Shown piece by piece: positions 15,316 through 24,381 of a stretch of 33,770 bases of DNA. The translations under genes and the position numbers were made by a program. Numbering within the stretch: the stretch's first letter is position 1; every line of letters begins with the position of its first letter. The DNA lies in assembly GCA_022823085.1 (NCBI GenBank), contig JAJDXV010000082.1, positions 1 to 33,770 on the forward strand, written 5' to 3'. Source of the DNA: Candidatus Poribacteria bacterium (GTDB lineage Bacteria; Poribacteria; WGA-4E; WGA-3G). Under the pieces are notes generated by a model that had not been told where the DNA came from, ran no database searches, and saw nothing but the letters and a program-made list of their open reading frames with translations.

Positions 15316-17169
15316 TCAGAGATGCTTCCGAATATTTTCGGCGACGCTGCGTGGGATACCTTTCACAGAGAGCAGACCGTCAAGACTCGCTTCACGGATT
15401 GCATCGATAGAACCGAAATGCTGGAGCAGTGCCTGCTTACGTTTTGGACCGATATTCGGAATCTCGTCGAGCACCGATTCACTCAACGATTTCTGCCGGA
15501 GTCGGCGATGGTAGGTAACCGCGAACCGATGCGCTTCATCTCGCAGGCGTTGGATCGTATGTAAAGTCGGGTTATCCTCCCGCAACACAATCGGTTCCGA
15601 TTTACCGGGCACAAAAATCTCCTCAATCCGTTTCGCCAATGCGATCATCGGAATATCCGGAAGTTGAGAGGACGCGAAAGTTTTCATAGCCGTTTGCACC
15701 GCACTGAGCTGCCCCTTGCCACCATCAATCAGCATCAGGTCCGGCAGCTTATTAAATTTCTCATCGTCGGCGAGCGCACGGCGGAAACGACGGACAATCA
15801 CCTCTTGCATCATCGCAAAATCGTTTTGTCCCTCAACCAATCGGATCTTGAACCGACGATATTCCGATGAAGCCGGTTTCCCGTCCTCTAAGACCACCAT
15901 CGACCCGACAGCGAACCGATCACCGAGATTCGATATATCGTACGCCTCAATCCGTCTGAGCGGTTGTTTCAACGCAAGCAGCTCTTGGAGTTCAACGAGC
16001 GCAGGTTCAACACTGCGACTATAGACCACATTCTGTTCACGTTGTGTCAGCAGAATCTCCGCATTCTTTGACGCCAAAATCTGTAGTTTCCGAAGCCTAC
16101 CGGCTTTCGGGACATGTAACGCCACACGATTCCCACGTTTTTCCTTAAGCCAATCCTCGATGAGTTCTACCGATTCAATCTGCATCGGCAAGACGATCGT
16201 CTTTGGCACGAACACAGCGTTCTGGTAATACTGCGAAATGAAAGCACCTAACGCCGTTGCAAGCGATTCCGGGTCTGCGTCGTTAAGGTAATAGTGTTCG
16301 CGTTCGAGCAATTTGCCATCACGTACACGCAACAGTTGAACACACGCGATATCCGTTCGTGCCGCGATACCGATAACATCCTCATCTGCAGCGGAGACGC
16401 TATCTATATTCTGCGTCGTAATCGCTTGTTGAACGTCTTTAAGTGTATCTCGGTGTTTCGCCGCCGTCTCAAAATCGAGTGCCTCCGCCGAGGCTTGCAT
16501 CTGTTCCGTCAACTCTTTTACAACAGCATCTGTGTCACCACTAAGGAACTGGCACACTTTCCGAACGATGCCATCGTAATCTTTCGTGTCTATTTTATCC
16601 GCACAGGGACCCGGACACCGACCGATGTGATAATCCAAGCAGACGCGATACCTGTTTCCTATCTGTCTTAATGGGAGCGAACAGGTACGGATCGGAAAGA
16701 ACTTCGTCAACTGTTTAAGCACCTGACGTGTTGAACGGACGTGAACGAATGGACCGAAATACCGGGTCCCATCGTTCTCAGCAGTACGCGTGATATGGAT
16801 ACGTGGAAACGGTTCGTTCGTTGTTACGCGTAGGTAAGGGTAGCGTTTATCGTCCTTCAGTTTCACGTTGTAACGCGGTTGGTGCGCCTTGATGAGATTA
16901 TTTTCCAGAATCAGCGCCTCCACTTCCGTCTCTGTGACGATGTAATCAATCTCCGTCACATAGCGTATCATCTGTGAAGTCAAGGCGTGCACAGATTTTT
17001 CACCGAAATAGGAGCGGACACGTGTCCGCAAACGGACCGCTTTCCCGACATAGATAACCGTACCGTCCGAAGCCTTCATCAGATACACCCCGGGCACATT
17101 CGGAAGCGACTGCCACAATTCCGGTTCTGTAAATTTTCCTTGCGGTTCGATTAGGGTTCTCGCGGTCAT
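15316..17169 (-). CDS. uvrC: excinuclease ABC subunit C
   Basis: A 617-residue UvrC, normal length, with GGAG 9 nt before the ATG. In UvrABC nucleotide excision repair it makes both incisions around DNA lesions. Domains in order: GIY-YIG nuclease (GVYL 27-30, VIYVGKA 38-44, with E in VEALILENNLIK); the RCPGPC cysteine cluster; a UVR motif (about 215-250, EALDFETAAKHRDTL) that contacts UvrB; an RNase H-like nuclease (AYDISN, LMLIDGGKGQL, YHRRLR); and C-terminal helix-hairpin-helix motifs (IPNIGPKRKQALLQHFGS). It is separated from trmB upstream by about 310 bp of repeats, so it may have its own promoter. No gene-damage signs are seen. Confidence 0.97.
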   Translation of the reverse strand: MTARTLIEPQGKFTEPELWQSLPNVPGVYLMKASDGTVIYVGKAVRLRTRVRSYFGEKSVHALTSQMIRYVTEIDYIVTETEVEALILENNLIKAHQPRYNVKLKDDKRYPYLRVTTNEPFPRIHITRTAENDGTRYFGPFVHVRSTRQVLKQLTKFFPIRTCSLPLRQIGNRYRVCLDYHIGRCPGPCADKIDTKDYDGIVRKVCQFLSGDTDAVVKELTEQMQASAEALDFETAAKHRDTLKDVQQAITTQNIDSVSAADEDVIGIAARTDIACVQLLRVRDGKLLEREHYYLNDADPESLATALGAFISQYYQNAVFVPKTIVLPMQIESVELIEDWLKEKRGNRVALHVPKAGRLRKLQILASKNAEILLTQREQNVVYSRSVEPALVELQELLALKQPLRRIEAYDISNLGDRFAVGSMVVLEDGKPASSEYRRFKIRLVEGQNDFAMMQEVIVRRFRRALADDEKFNKLPDLMLIDGGKGQLSAVQTAMKTFASSQLPDIPMIALAKRIEEIFVPGKSEPIVLREDNPTLHTIQRLRDEAHRFAVTYHRRLRQKSLSESVLDEIPNIGPKRKQALLQHFGSIDAIREASLDGLLSVKGIPRSVAENIRKHL

Positions 17170-17199
17170 GACGTTGCTCTCCGTTTGTCTGTCGCTTTG

Positions 17200-17330
17200 A
17201 AGTTAACAGTCATCAGTACGTTCGCTACGCTCACTTTCAGTTATCAGTACAAGAGTCCTCTTAACTGAAAACTGAGTACTGAAAGGCGTACTCGCCGTAC
17301 TGTTAACTGCGTACTCGCTATCAGAAACCA
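17200..17330. repeat. CAGT/GTTAAC-rich intergenic repeats
   Basis: A patchwork of short repeats between uvrC and trmB: AGTTAACAGTCATCAGTACG, CTTTCAGTTATCAGTA, CTTAACTGAAAACTGAGTAC and TACTGTTAACTGCGTACTCG. The same words occur near 14830-15000, so this is a dispersed family. Confidence 0.55.
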
Positions 17331-17331
17331 T

Positions 17332-17469
17332 CGCGGAACGTAGTGGAGCGATGCATAGAAACTTAATAGTTAAAAAACGCGGAACGTAGTGGAGCGATGC
17401 ATAGAAACTTAATAGTTAAAAAACGCGGAACGTAGTGGAGCGATGCATAGAAACTTAATAGTTAAAAAA
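17332..17469. repeat. three perfect tandem copies of a 46-bp unit
   Basis: Units start at 17332, 17378 and 17424. Each reads CGCGGAACGTAGTGGAGCGA, then TGCATAGAAACTTAATAG, then TTAAAAAA. The first copy is preceded by CAT, making a CATCGC/GCGATG stem. The ATGCATAGAAA tail resembles the ATGTTTATAGCA tails of the hairpin repeats elsewhere in the window. There are no spacers, so it is not a CRISPR array. Confidence 0.85.
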
Positions 17470-17483
17470 GTTTTCAATTGTTC

Positions 17484-18188
17484 TTAAGATAGAGCCTTCT
17501 CATATACCGCTCGATAGATCGGTCTGCCCTCTAAAACATACTTCGCCTCATAGTGCGTGGTAATATCGCTATCCGGTTTGAGTGCTGCGTCAATGGAATG
17601 GAGCACTGGCAAACCCGCAAGCCGTTCCTGAATCTCTTGAAAATATTCTTCATGGTCGGTCACAATGTAGAGTCTGCCACCTTCTGACTTGAGTGTACGC
17701 GTCAAGGCGAATAAGAAGTCTCGGTTCCGAAATAGCCGCCGTTTCCGCTGTCGTTTCCTGGGCCACGGATCCGGGAAATAGATATGATATGCTTGCACGG
17801 ATGTCTCAGGCACATATCGCGTCAAAAAGTAGTTGGCATCCGTCCGCACAAGTCGGACATTCGAGAATGTGCCGGACGTTCTATCGACACCGAAATGTCG
17901 GATATGTTTTTTAAACCGATCCTGCGTTATTTCCACATATTTCTGCGCGCGTTCTACACCGATATAGTTGACTTCTGGATGCCGTTTGGATGCCTCAAGC
18001 AGGAACCGTCCTTTACCGGATCCGATTTCGATCTCCACTGGATAAGTGTTCCCAAAGAGCCGTTCCCAATGAATCGGTGCATCTAACGCACTGAGCGGAA
18101 TAACCTGTTCCGTTACGATGTCAATGACTTGCGAATGGGAAGTCGTATGCTGGTAGTAGATTTCGTTGTAGTTCGGATTTTCGCGCAT
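17484..18188 (-). CDS. trmB: tRNA (guanine-N7-)-methyltransferase
   Basis: A 234-residue TrmB, which makes m7G46 in the variable loop of tRNAs using SAM. The SAM-binding motif is EIGSGKG (54-60), and the signature YFPDPWPRKRQRKRRL spans residues 137-152. The ATG lies 3 nt after the glnD stop, so translation is probably coupled to glnD. Only weak ribosome binding sequence is seen. Its stop is followed by the 46-bp tandem repeats. Length and motifs are normal. Confidence 0.95.
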   Translation of the reverse strand: MRENPNYNEIYYQHTTSHSQVIDIVTEQVIPLSALDAPIHWERLFGNTYPVEIEIGSGKGRFLLEASKRHPEVNYIGVERAQKYVEITQDRFKKHIRHFGVDRTSGTFSNVRLVRTDANYFLTRYVPETSVQAYHIYFPDPWPRKRQRKRRLFRNRDFLFALTRTLKSEGGRLYIVTDHEEYFQEIQERLAGLPVLHSIDAALKPDSDITTHYEAKYVLEGRPIYRAVYEKALS

Positions 18189-18191
18189 TTT

Positions 18192-20903
18192 TCATCCGTT
18201 TTCCGTTTTTAACGCCGCCATAATATCAGCGTGCACCGCTTTCGGATCAGCAACCGGTTGAACGTAGAACCGGTCGATCGCTTGACCCCCTAACCCGGAA
18301 CATTTACACATCTCAACGTTTAGCCCGAGTTGCGCTAAGATACCGCTGAAGTAGTGGAGGAACCCGACTTTTTCCTCGCCAACCACCACAATCTCAGAGT
18401 AATTCCGTGCCGTCTCAACACTGACAGCGTCTACCTCCCACGTCTCACTCAGATTGACGTAGTGCTTCTCAAAAATTTGCGAAAGTGTAACTTCCTCTGC
18501 AAGGAGACTCCGGACATCAAAATCGATGTCCCTTTTAAGTTCTTCATCAAGCGGCATCGGTTCGCCACGGTGATGCGGCGGTTGGTGAACAAGCCGATAA
18601 ATCTCAAGCTCGATATTCGTGTCCTGTTTCGTATAGACCCGTGCATCGCGGACATCTATACCGTTCGCATAGAAGAGACCGCTTACTGTATGCAATTTAC
18701 CGATTCGGCTCGGGCTACACAGATGCAATTCCGTAAATCCAGGGCGATCCACAAATTGGACGATCCCCGTAATTCCGGGCGTATCTTCGTCCGTTACAGA
18801 GACCTCCGCCTGCGTCGTCATCTTTATATGTATGGCGATCTCCTCTGGTGAGACCCCAATACGGTAGGAGACCGGCATGTGATGAAGGAATTGCTGAAAT
18901 TCTTCAACCGGCGCGAACGCACTCCATTGGGTCTCCTCCTGACCAACAAAACGCGTACGCGCAGCCTCGTATAAACTCTTCAAATTATGCTTGACAACAT
19001 GGCTGAAATTCTGTGAACCGTTGGCTTTAGAATCGCAATAAGTGAGCAGATACAGCGAAGTTAAACGTTCCAACGAGTTAACTTTCTTACAGAATTCGAC
19101 GATCACGCTTTCATCCCAATGGTGATAGCGTGCCAAATCTATCATCGTCAGGTGTTCACGGATGAGGAAGCAGATATCGTCTGTCTGTTGCGCGTTGAAT
19201 CCGAATTCGGGCGCAATACGTTCCGCTTTTTCAGCACCCGTCGCCGGATGCGTCGGATCCGGCTTGTCTATATCGTGTAGAAAGAGTGCCATATAGAGCG
19301 GACTCGAATCCGACAGCGACCGAAATACCGTATTGAGTTCCTCCAATTCCGAAGTCGGGGACGGCGACACTGGCGACCCGAAACCGGCACCACCAAACAG
19401 GCTGCTCGACTCCGTTTGACGGATCTCATCGAGGTAACCAATCGCAACCAGCGTATGTTTGCCAACCGTATACGGGTCGAGACTGCGTTCGCTCCGTGTC
19501 ATCATCGCTTTTTCAAAAAGCGCGCCACCTTCTCCGAGGTGCGAAAGAATATCGAGTCTATGGAGGCGGGTGAGGGTCTTCGCAACATCGCCCGGTATGT
19601 TTATCAGTTCTGCCATCCGCTTCTGAAAAGAACGCCAATCGAACGCATGAACATAGCGCGAAATGAAAGTAGAGAGCGAGGCATCAATCTCAAAGTCGTA
19701 TTGTTGGAAGTAGGTGAACAAAATAAAAAGTTGATCCGCATCAAGTTCACCGAAGTTGTTATCTATGCAATACAAGGTGTCGGTACTCGCCGCAAGGACA
19801 TCCGAGATCGGAATGCCGTTTGCCAGCATCTTCCGAATCAACAACTCCGCCTTGAAATGTAGGTATTTCGCTTTGGCGTAGTATTCAGCCATGAACGCAT
19901 AACGACCTTCGTCTGTTTCGTCGCTCAATCCGAGCACCCGCGCAATCTCTGCCTGCAGTGTATCCGCCTTTTCAGGATGATAAGAGAGATCATCATGCGG
20001 CGCATCCGCAAGGACATGCAGAAGATTCCGGACCTTGAACATGAAATCAAGCGAAGGTATCAGCTGTTCGTCACTGTAGCGTTCATAGAGCTCCGGAATC
20101 GACGTAAAGTCCGGCAGTCCACATATCCAGAGCGCGTACTGCAGCGTCCGAAGTCCACCACGCCCCGTTTTCACATTCGGTTGGTTCAGATAGATCGTGT
20201 CCTCAGAAGCCTTGAAAGCATCCGCCTTGGATTTCAGGAGGTCCAACACAAGCGATATGTCCGACTTTTCGGAGTGGACAGCTTTCCGGAAACGCTCCGT
20301 CAACGTCGAGGCACCCGCAATAAAGCGCATATCAATCAAGGCAGTCATGTCCTGATAGTTCCACTTCGAGATATCCGCAAGTGGACGATAGATAAAACTG
20401 AACTCAAACCCCGGAATTACCGAGTGGAGGCTATCAAAAAAATCATAGAACCATCGGATCAATTCAAGCGTACTCTCATCGTAAATATCCTCTAAATCTA
20501 CCGAAGAGGTGTAAATGACATCCACATCCGAGAAATAGCAGAGCTCGTGCCTACCATAACTACCGACACCATAGAGCGCAACGTCCGGTGTCCAGCCCTC
20601 TAACTCTGCCGCTAAGTCGCTGGTATCAACGTCTGGAAGCTCGCTCAGCACATCGATCTGCTTCTGGAATTCATCCCGAATCTGAAAAGAGGCGACCTCA
20701 TAAACCTTCTGAATAGCAGCATCCCACATCTGCGTATGGAGCTCGCAGGCATCGAACCCGCTCTCACCCTTCAAAATACGCGTTTTTAGATGCGCCCGTT
20801 CGGATTGGATGAAAGCCGCAAGCTGTTTTTGCAATACTTCAAAAGACACATCCAGGGCCGGCGCATGTGCATTGAGCCGTTTTTTGATTTGTATCGTGTC
20901 CAT
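18192..20903 (-). CDS. glnD: PII uridylyltransferase / uridylyl-removing enzyme
   Basis: A 903-residue GlnD, normal length, the glutamine sensor that uridylylates PII at low nitrogen and deuridylylates it at high nitrogen. The nucleotidyltransferase site is GSYGR (114-118) plus SDVDV (125-129), with KTGRGGLR at 245-252. The HD hydrolase domain carries H543-D544 in LFLHDIDKP. Two ACT domains are at about 713-770 and 836-895. The ribosome binding site seems to be a run of eight G (20913-20920 on the plus strand as C). No glnB or amtB is in the window. trmB follows with a 3-nt gap. Confidence 0.93.
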   Translation of the reverse strand: MDTIQIKKRLNAHAPALDVSFEVLQKQLAAFIQSERAHLKTRILKGESGFDACELHTQMWDAAIQKVYEVASFQIRDEFQKQIDVLSELPDVDTSDLAAELEGWTPDVALYGVGSYGRHELCYFSDVDVIYTSSVDLEDIYDESTLELIRWFYDFFDSLHSVIPGFEFSFIYRPLADISKWNYQDMTALIDMRFIAGASTLTERFRKAVHSEKSDISLVLDLLKSKADAFKASEDTIYLNQPNVKTGRGGLRTLQYALWICGLPDFTSIPELYERYSDEQLIPSLDFMFKVRNLLHVLADAPHDDLSYHPEKADTLQAEIARVLGLSDETDEGRYAFMAEYYAKAKYLHFKAELLIRKMLANGIPISDVLAASTDTLYCIDNNFGELDADQLFILFTYFQQYDFEIDASLSTFISRYVHAFDWRSFQKRMAELINIPGDVAKTLTRLHRLDILSHLGEGGALFEKAMMTRSERSLDPYTVGKHTLVAIGYLDEIRQTESSSLFGGAGFGSPVSPSPTSELEELNTVFRSLSDSSPLYMALFLHDIDKPDPTHPATGAEKAERIAPEFGFNAQQTDDICFLIREHLTMIDLARYHHWDESVIVEFCKKVNSLERLTSLYLLTYCDSKANGSQNFSHVVKHNLKSLYEAARTRFVGQEETQWSAFAPVEEFQQFLHHMPVSYRIGVSPEEIAIHIKMTTQAEVSVTDEDTPGITGIVQFVDRPGFTELHLCSPSRIGKLHTVSGLFYANGIDVRDARVYTKQDTNIELEIYRLVHQPPHHRGEPMPLDEELKRDIDFDVRSLLAEEVTLSQIFEKHYVNLSETWEVDAVSVETARNYSEIVVVGEEKVGFLHYFSGILAQLGLNVEMCKCSGLGGQAIDRFYVQPVADPKAVHADIMAALKTENG

Positions 20904-21053
20904 TTCATTTCACCCCCCCCATCTATCAGAGCAGCACAATTTTCGCGGCGTTATTACCGAATACGAAAAAGCAACAATTCAACATAAACGCATTATACAT
21001 ACAAGTAAGAAAAAAAGCAAGCGCGAATTAGGTGTCAGTCCTCCACTTTTTCC

Positions 21054-21082
21054 TTGACACACTTTCGCCATCCTGCTAACAT
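21054..21082 (+). promoter_or_regulatory. promoter of the first PhyH gene
   Basis: TTGACA (21054-21059), a 17-nt spacer and TAACAT (21077-21082). The ATG at 21122 follows, with GGGGGA as ribosome binding site. It is divergent from glnD. Confidence 0.55.
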
Positions 21083-21121
21083 GAAAAAACGAAGTCGTAA
21101 TTCCATAACGGGGGAAAAACG

Positions 21122-21910
21122 ATGAACGAAGATCAAAAATATCTATTCGATTTGACCGGATTCCTCATCGTCGAAAATGCTTTGACGCCTGAAGAGGTCG
21201 CGCAATGTAACGCCGCGATTGACCACCACAGTGAGGCACTCAGAGAACGAGAGAACTCATTAGCAGGCGGTGCACCGGCACTCGTCGGGACAGCACACCG
21301 CATGGATATGGGCGGCATGCTCGCATGGGAGAAACCGTGGTGTGAACCGTTCCGAAACCTCCTCGTACATCCGAACGTCAAACCCTATCTCGAAGAAGTA
21401 TTGGGCAAAAAATACCGGCTCGACCACGGCCCCGGTTTAATCGCCATGGAGAAAGGGACAGAAGGCGGAACCCTACACGGCGGCGGAATTGAACGTCCTA
21501 ACTTCTCCGAAGCCTACTTCTTCAAATACGGGAGAATATATACAGGGTTGACTGTCGTTGAATACATGCTCGCTGACGAAGGCCCCGGCGATGGAGGGTT
21601 AGCCATCATCCCGGGCAGCCATAAAGCAAATCTGCCGTGTCCGACCCACATGAAACGCTACGAACAATATCAGCATCTGGTACTTGAAGTCAACGCCAAA
21701 GCCGGGGATGCCGTTATCTTCACGGAGACTTTGACGCACGGCACGCTCCCCTGGAAAGGTGAGCACCAACGCCGCGCCTTGCTCTATAAGTTCAGTCCCG
21801 GATTCCAAGCATACAGTGCTGGCGCGCATCAGATCACATACCCCGATTACATTGAGGATATGTCGTCCGAACAGCGAGAAGTCATGGAGGCACCCCACAT
21901 CCGACACTAA
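21122..21910 (+). CDS. phytanoyl-CoA dioxygenase (PhyH) family protein with HXG instead of HXD
   Basis: A 262-residue double-stranded beta-helix protein of the Fe(II)/2-oxoglutarate PhyH family. The core is recognisable: LTGFLIVENALTPEEV (11-26), GDGGLAIIPGSHKAN (156-170), the distal His in THG (H206) and the 2-oxoglutarate Arg (R217 or R218). Where other members have HXD, this protein reads H119-G-G121, so the carboxylate ligand appears to be missing. Family knowledge: HXA/HXG is found in Fe/2OG halogenases, which bind halide in place of Asp, but a related non-enzymatic protein is equally possible. The substrate is unknown. It is followed 114 nt later by a Gfo/Idh/MocA gene, suggesting a joint pathway. 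Confidence 0.85.
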   Translation: MNEDQKYLFDLTGFLIVENALTPEEVAQCNAAIDHHSEALRERENSLAGGAPALVGTAHRMDMGGMLAWEKPWCEPFRNLLVHPNVKPYLEEVLGKKYRLDHGPGLIAMEKGTEGGTLHGGGIERPNFSEAYFFKYGRIYTGLTVVEYMLADEGPGDGGLAIIPGSHKANLPCPTHMKRYEQYQHLVLEVNAKAGDAVIFTETLTHGTLPWKGEHQRRALLYKFSPGFQAYSAGAHQITYPDYIEDMSSEQREVMEAPHIRH

Positions 21911-21918
21911 ATCTGTTC

Positions 21919-21932
21919 AGGACTTACGCATT
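21919..21932. repeat. half MITE-B end and adjoining palindromes (to about 22010)
   Basis: CAGGACTTACGCAT matches the terminal repeat of MITE family B, but no opposite end is present. It is followed by AGTCCCCCT, GAATGCC-CATAA-GGCATTC (perfect 7-bp stem, near 21966-21984) and AGGGGGTT. This is probably a composite relic in the gap between two genes. Confidence 0.55.
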
Positions 21933-22024
21933 TTCTCTTAAAGTCCCCCTGATAAGGGGCGGGGAATGCCCATAAGGCATTCATACCGTTGATTCTTTAG
22001 GGGGTTAAAAATAAGGAGAAACCC

Positions 22025-22972
22025 GTGTCAAAACTACGCGTTGCTGTCATCGGCTGCGGCGGCAGAGGCCGCGGCCATACAAAAATCCTCTCAGCATTTG
22101 ACGACACCACTGTCGTTGCCGTCTGCGATCCTGTCGAAGCAGCACGAAACAACGCTGCTGATACCTTCAACATCCCAAATCGCTACGAGAGCATCGAGGC
22201 GTTACTCGACAACGAAACTTTAGACGCTATCTTTGTCGCGACACCGGCACACCTTAACGGTCAAGCAGCACGCCCTTGCCTCGAACGCGGTGTCCATACA
22301 CTCTTAGAAAAACCGCCGGGGATGAGCGTCGCAGAGACTATCGCTTTGCAAAGTGCCGCAGAACAGTCCGGCGCGAAAGGGATGGTCGGTTGGAACCGTC
22401 GTTTCCATCCGATCATTGTTGAGGCGAAACGTCAGGTCACCGCACGCGGTCCCGTGACACAGATCGTCGGCGAATTCCATAAGAGTATCAGCCGGTTAGC
22501 ACAATCCGGCAAATTTCCTGAACACCTCATGGACAACATGTTCCTTGAAACACCGATCCACGCACTTGATACCATCCGCGCCATCGCTGAAGCCGATGTC
22601 CAAGAGGTACACAGCGTCGTCCAACGAACAATTTCGGATTACAAGGACGTACACGCCGCACTTATCCTGTTCGACAATGGCTGCGTCGCTCAACACATCG
22701 CCAACTATACAACAGACGCACGCCTCGAACGCTACGAGATTCACGGCAGAGACATCTCGGCATACCTTGAAGGAGTCTCACACGGCACCGTTTTCTCCGA
22801 CGGAACGCAACACAAACTCACCGAAGCCGGGAGCGGCGGCACCGTTGAGCAGAATCGGTACTTCTTAGATTGCGTCAAATCCGACACCCCCGTTTCGTTC
22901 CCAGCAGCGAATCTTGACGAAGCCGTTAAAACGATGCAACTCGCTGAAGATATTCTAAGTGGGCTGCGCTGA
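22025..22972 (+). CDS. Gfo/Idh/MocA family NAD(P)-dependent oxidoreductase
   Basis: A 315-residue protein starting with GTG, with AAGGAG 7 nt upstream. The Rossmann motif is VIGCGGRGRGH (GCGGRG 10-15). The family signature is LLEKPPGMS (EKP 95-97, the Lys being catalytic or NAD-binding). An IHALD segment in the C-terminal domain is where the catalytic His/Asp usually lie. These enzymes oxidise or reduce sugars, inositols and related polyols; the substrate cannot be read from the sequence. It lies between two PhyH genes on the same strand. Confidence 0.93.
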   Translation: MSKLRVAVIGCGGRGRGHTKILSAFDDTTVVAVCDPVEAARNNAADTFNIPNRYESIEALLDNETLDAIFVATPAHLNGQAARPCLERGVHTLLEKPPGMSVAETIALQSAAEQSGAKGMVGWNRRFHPIIVEAKRQVTARGPVTQIVGEFHKSISRLAQSGKFPEHLMDNMFLETPIHALDTIRAIAEADVQEVHSVVQRTISDYKDVHAALILFDNGCVAQHIANYTTDARLERYEIHGRDISAYLEGVSHGTVFSDGTQHKLTEAGSGGTVEQNRYFLDCVKSDTPVSFPAANLDEAVKTMQLAEDILSGLR

Positions 22973-23003
22973 GAAATTTCACGCCAAGGTCTCCACCCAT
23001 TAA

Positions 23004-23218
23004 ACTGGGAAGGGCTTACGAATACTGAGCCCGTAAGCGGAGCGGAGGGCGGATCTACGGAAAAGCACGTTCGATATCTAACCTATCTAACCGAACCGCA
23101 ACCCAGGGTCTCCATCCGTTACTGGGAAGGGCTTACGAATACTGAGCCCGTAAGCGGAGCGGAGGGCGGATCTACGGAAAAGCACGTTCGATATCTAACC
23201 TATCTAACCGAACCGCAA
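23004..23218. repeat. two direct copies of a 98-bp repeat, period 117 bp
   Basis: Copies at 23004-23101 and 23121-23218 are identical by eye. Each begins ACTGGGAAGGGCTTACG and ends CTAACCGAACCGCAA. Both are preceded by related GGTCTCCA leaders. Inside, GCTTACG (loop) CGTAAGC forms a 7-bp hairpin, and the alternative GGGCT/AGCCC pairing is mutually exclusive with it. The second copy ends 13 nt before the PhyH start codon, so it forms most of that gene's leader. Confidence 0.85.
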
Positions 23219-23231
23219 GGAAAATTTAAAA

Positions 23232-24056
23232 ATGTCAACGCTTGATGAACGCTTTGAGACTTATAAAACCGATGGATTTACGGTTTTTGAGAGCGTATTT
23301 GACGAATCACAGATGCAGAGTTGGCGAGAGAAACACGCAGAACTCTCTGCCGCCAACAACGGGCAAACGTGGTTCGGGAACACCCTCGAATTGGCACCCG
23401 AACTGATGTGGTCGGCTGTCTCGCATCCGACGATCCTCGGATTTGTGGAAAAGGTGATGGGACCGTTTGTACAATTGGATAACCTCACGCTCGCCGCATT
23501 CCCGTCAATCGAAAAAGAGAAAGCGGAAGACCGCGTCTCCGGTTGGCATCGCGACCGATGGGCACACGTCCCCTTCACCGACGCGTATCACCGTCCGAAC
23601 GCCATCAATGCCATCTCCTACTTGCAAGACCTGACCGACGAATTCGGACCCCTCCGCGTCATTGTCGGTTCGCACCGGAAACCGGTTACGATGGAGGACG
23701 CACAACGTGGGGTCCCGCACCCGGACGAGACACTGATCCACATGGGAGCCGGTGATGTCGTCATCACGCACAACGGTCTCATTCACTCCGGCACACCGAA
23801 TACCTCCGGACAGTTACGCTATTTCTTCAGCATCTACTATAACCTCACATGGCTGAAACATACCGATCACCACACCGGTCCGAACACCCAAAAGTTGTTG
23901 GAAACAGCGAAGGCTGCCAATAACCACCAACACATGCGACTCCTCGGTGTTGATGAACAACTTCAACCGCGATGCAACTCCGGCTTCCTCCGTTCCGATG
24001 AGGAACGCTGGGAAGAGTGGGCAACCGCTGACCGCGAGGCAATCAAGGAGGGGTAA
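23232..24056 (+). CDS. phytanoyl-CoA dioxygenase (PhyH) family protein
   Basis: A 274-residue Fe(II)/2-oxoglutarate dioxygenase with a complete metal site: H106 and D108 in WHRDRWAH, distal H185 in GLIHSGTPN, and R196 for 2-oxoglutarate. GPLRVIVGSHR (139-149) is the usual PhyH core strand. It hydroxylates an unknown organic substrate. CCGCAAGGAAAATTTAAAA upstream supplies the ribosome binding site and is nearly identical to the leader of the sulfatase-like gene. The next gene starts 3 nt after the stop. Confidence 0.93.
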   Translation: MSTLDERFETYKTDGFTVFESVFDESQMQSWREKHAELSAANNGQTWFGNTLELAPELMWSAVSHPTILGFVEKVMGPFVQLDNLTLAAFPSIEKEKAEDRVSGWHRDRWAHVPFTDAYHRPNAINAISYLQDLTDEFGPLRVIVGSHRKPVTMEDAQRGVPHPDETLIHMGAGDVVITHNGLIHSGTPNTSGQLRYFFSIYYNLTWLKHTDHHTGPNTQKLLETAKAANNHQHMRLLGVDEQLQPRCNSGFLRSDEERWEEWATADREAIKEG

Positions 24057-24059
24057 CCG

Positions 24060-24356
24060 ATGGCAAGTCCAAGCGTAGTCCCAGCAACACTCAACGTCGA
24101 ACTCGATCACCAATTGCAACAAGAGGTCAACTTCTTCCTCAATTGGGGGTATCTCGTCGTTGATAACGCCGCGACACCCGAACAAATTGAGTCGCTCCGA
24201 GAAGCACTCGATGAAAGCTACGAACGCCACAATAAGAACCAATTCATCGGCGAACTGCTTGAGGAAGACGACCGCTTCGCGTTCCTGTTAGACAATCCGC
24301 CCGTCCTAAAACGGATGGAAGCCATATTAGGCACTTGTAATTCACGGATACTCTGA
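24060..24356 (+). pseudogene. truncated PhyH family gene (N-terminal 90 residues)
   Basis: The frame starts 3 nt after the previous stop and reads a normal PhyH N-terminus (NFFLNWGYLVVDNAATPEQIESLREAL...NPPVLKRMEAILG). It then breaks off into CACGGATACTCTGATTTATCCGCAAGG, a GGATTTATC-type repeat word also present near 3820-3860. The Fe-binding HXD and distal His are absent, while complete homologues have about 270 residues. So this is a broken gene, with the break 25 nt before the sulfatase-like start. Most likely a deletion fused it to another leader. Confidence 0.8.
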
Positions 24357-24381
24357 TTTATCCGCAAGGAAAGTTTAAAAA

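Noticed and set aside
17332..17469. 46-bp repeats as a CRISPR array
   Set aside because: The copies are directly adjacent with no unique spacers, and no cas genes are nearby.
23004..23218. 117-bp period repeat as a CRISPR or attachment-site array
   Set aside because: Only two long identical copies, no spacer pattern, no integrase.
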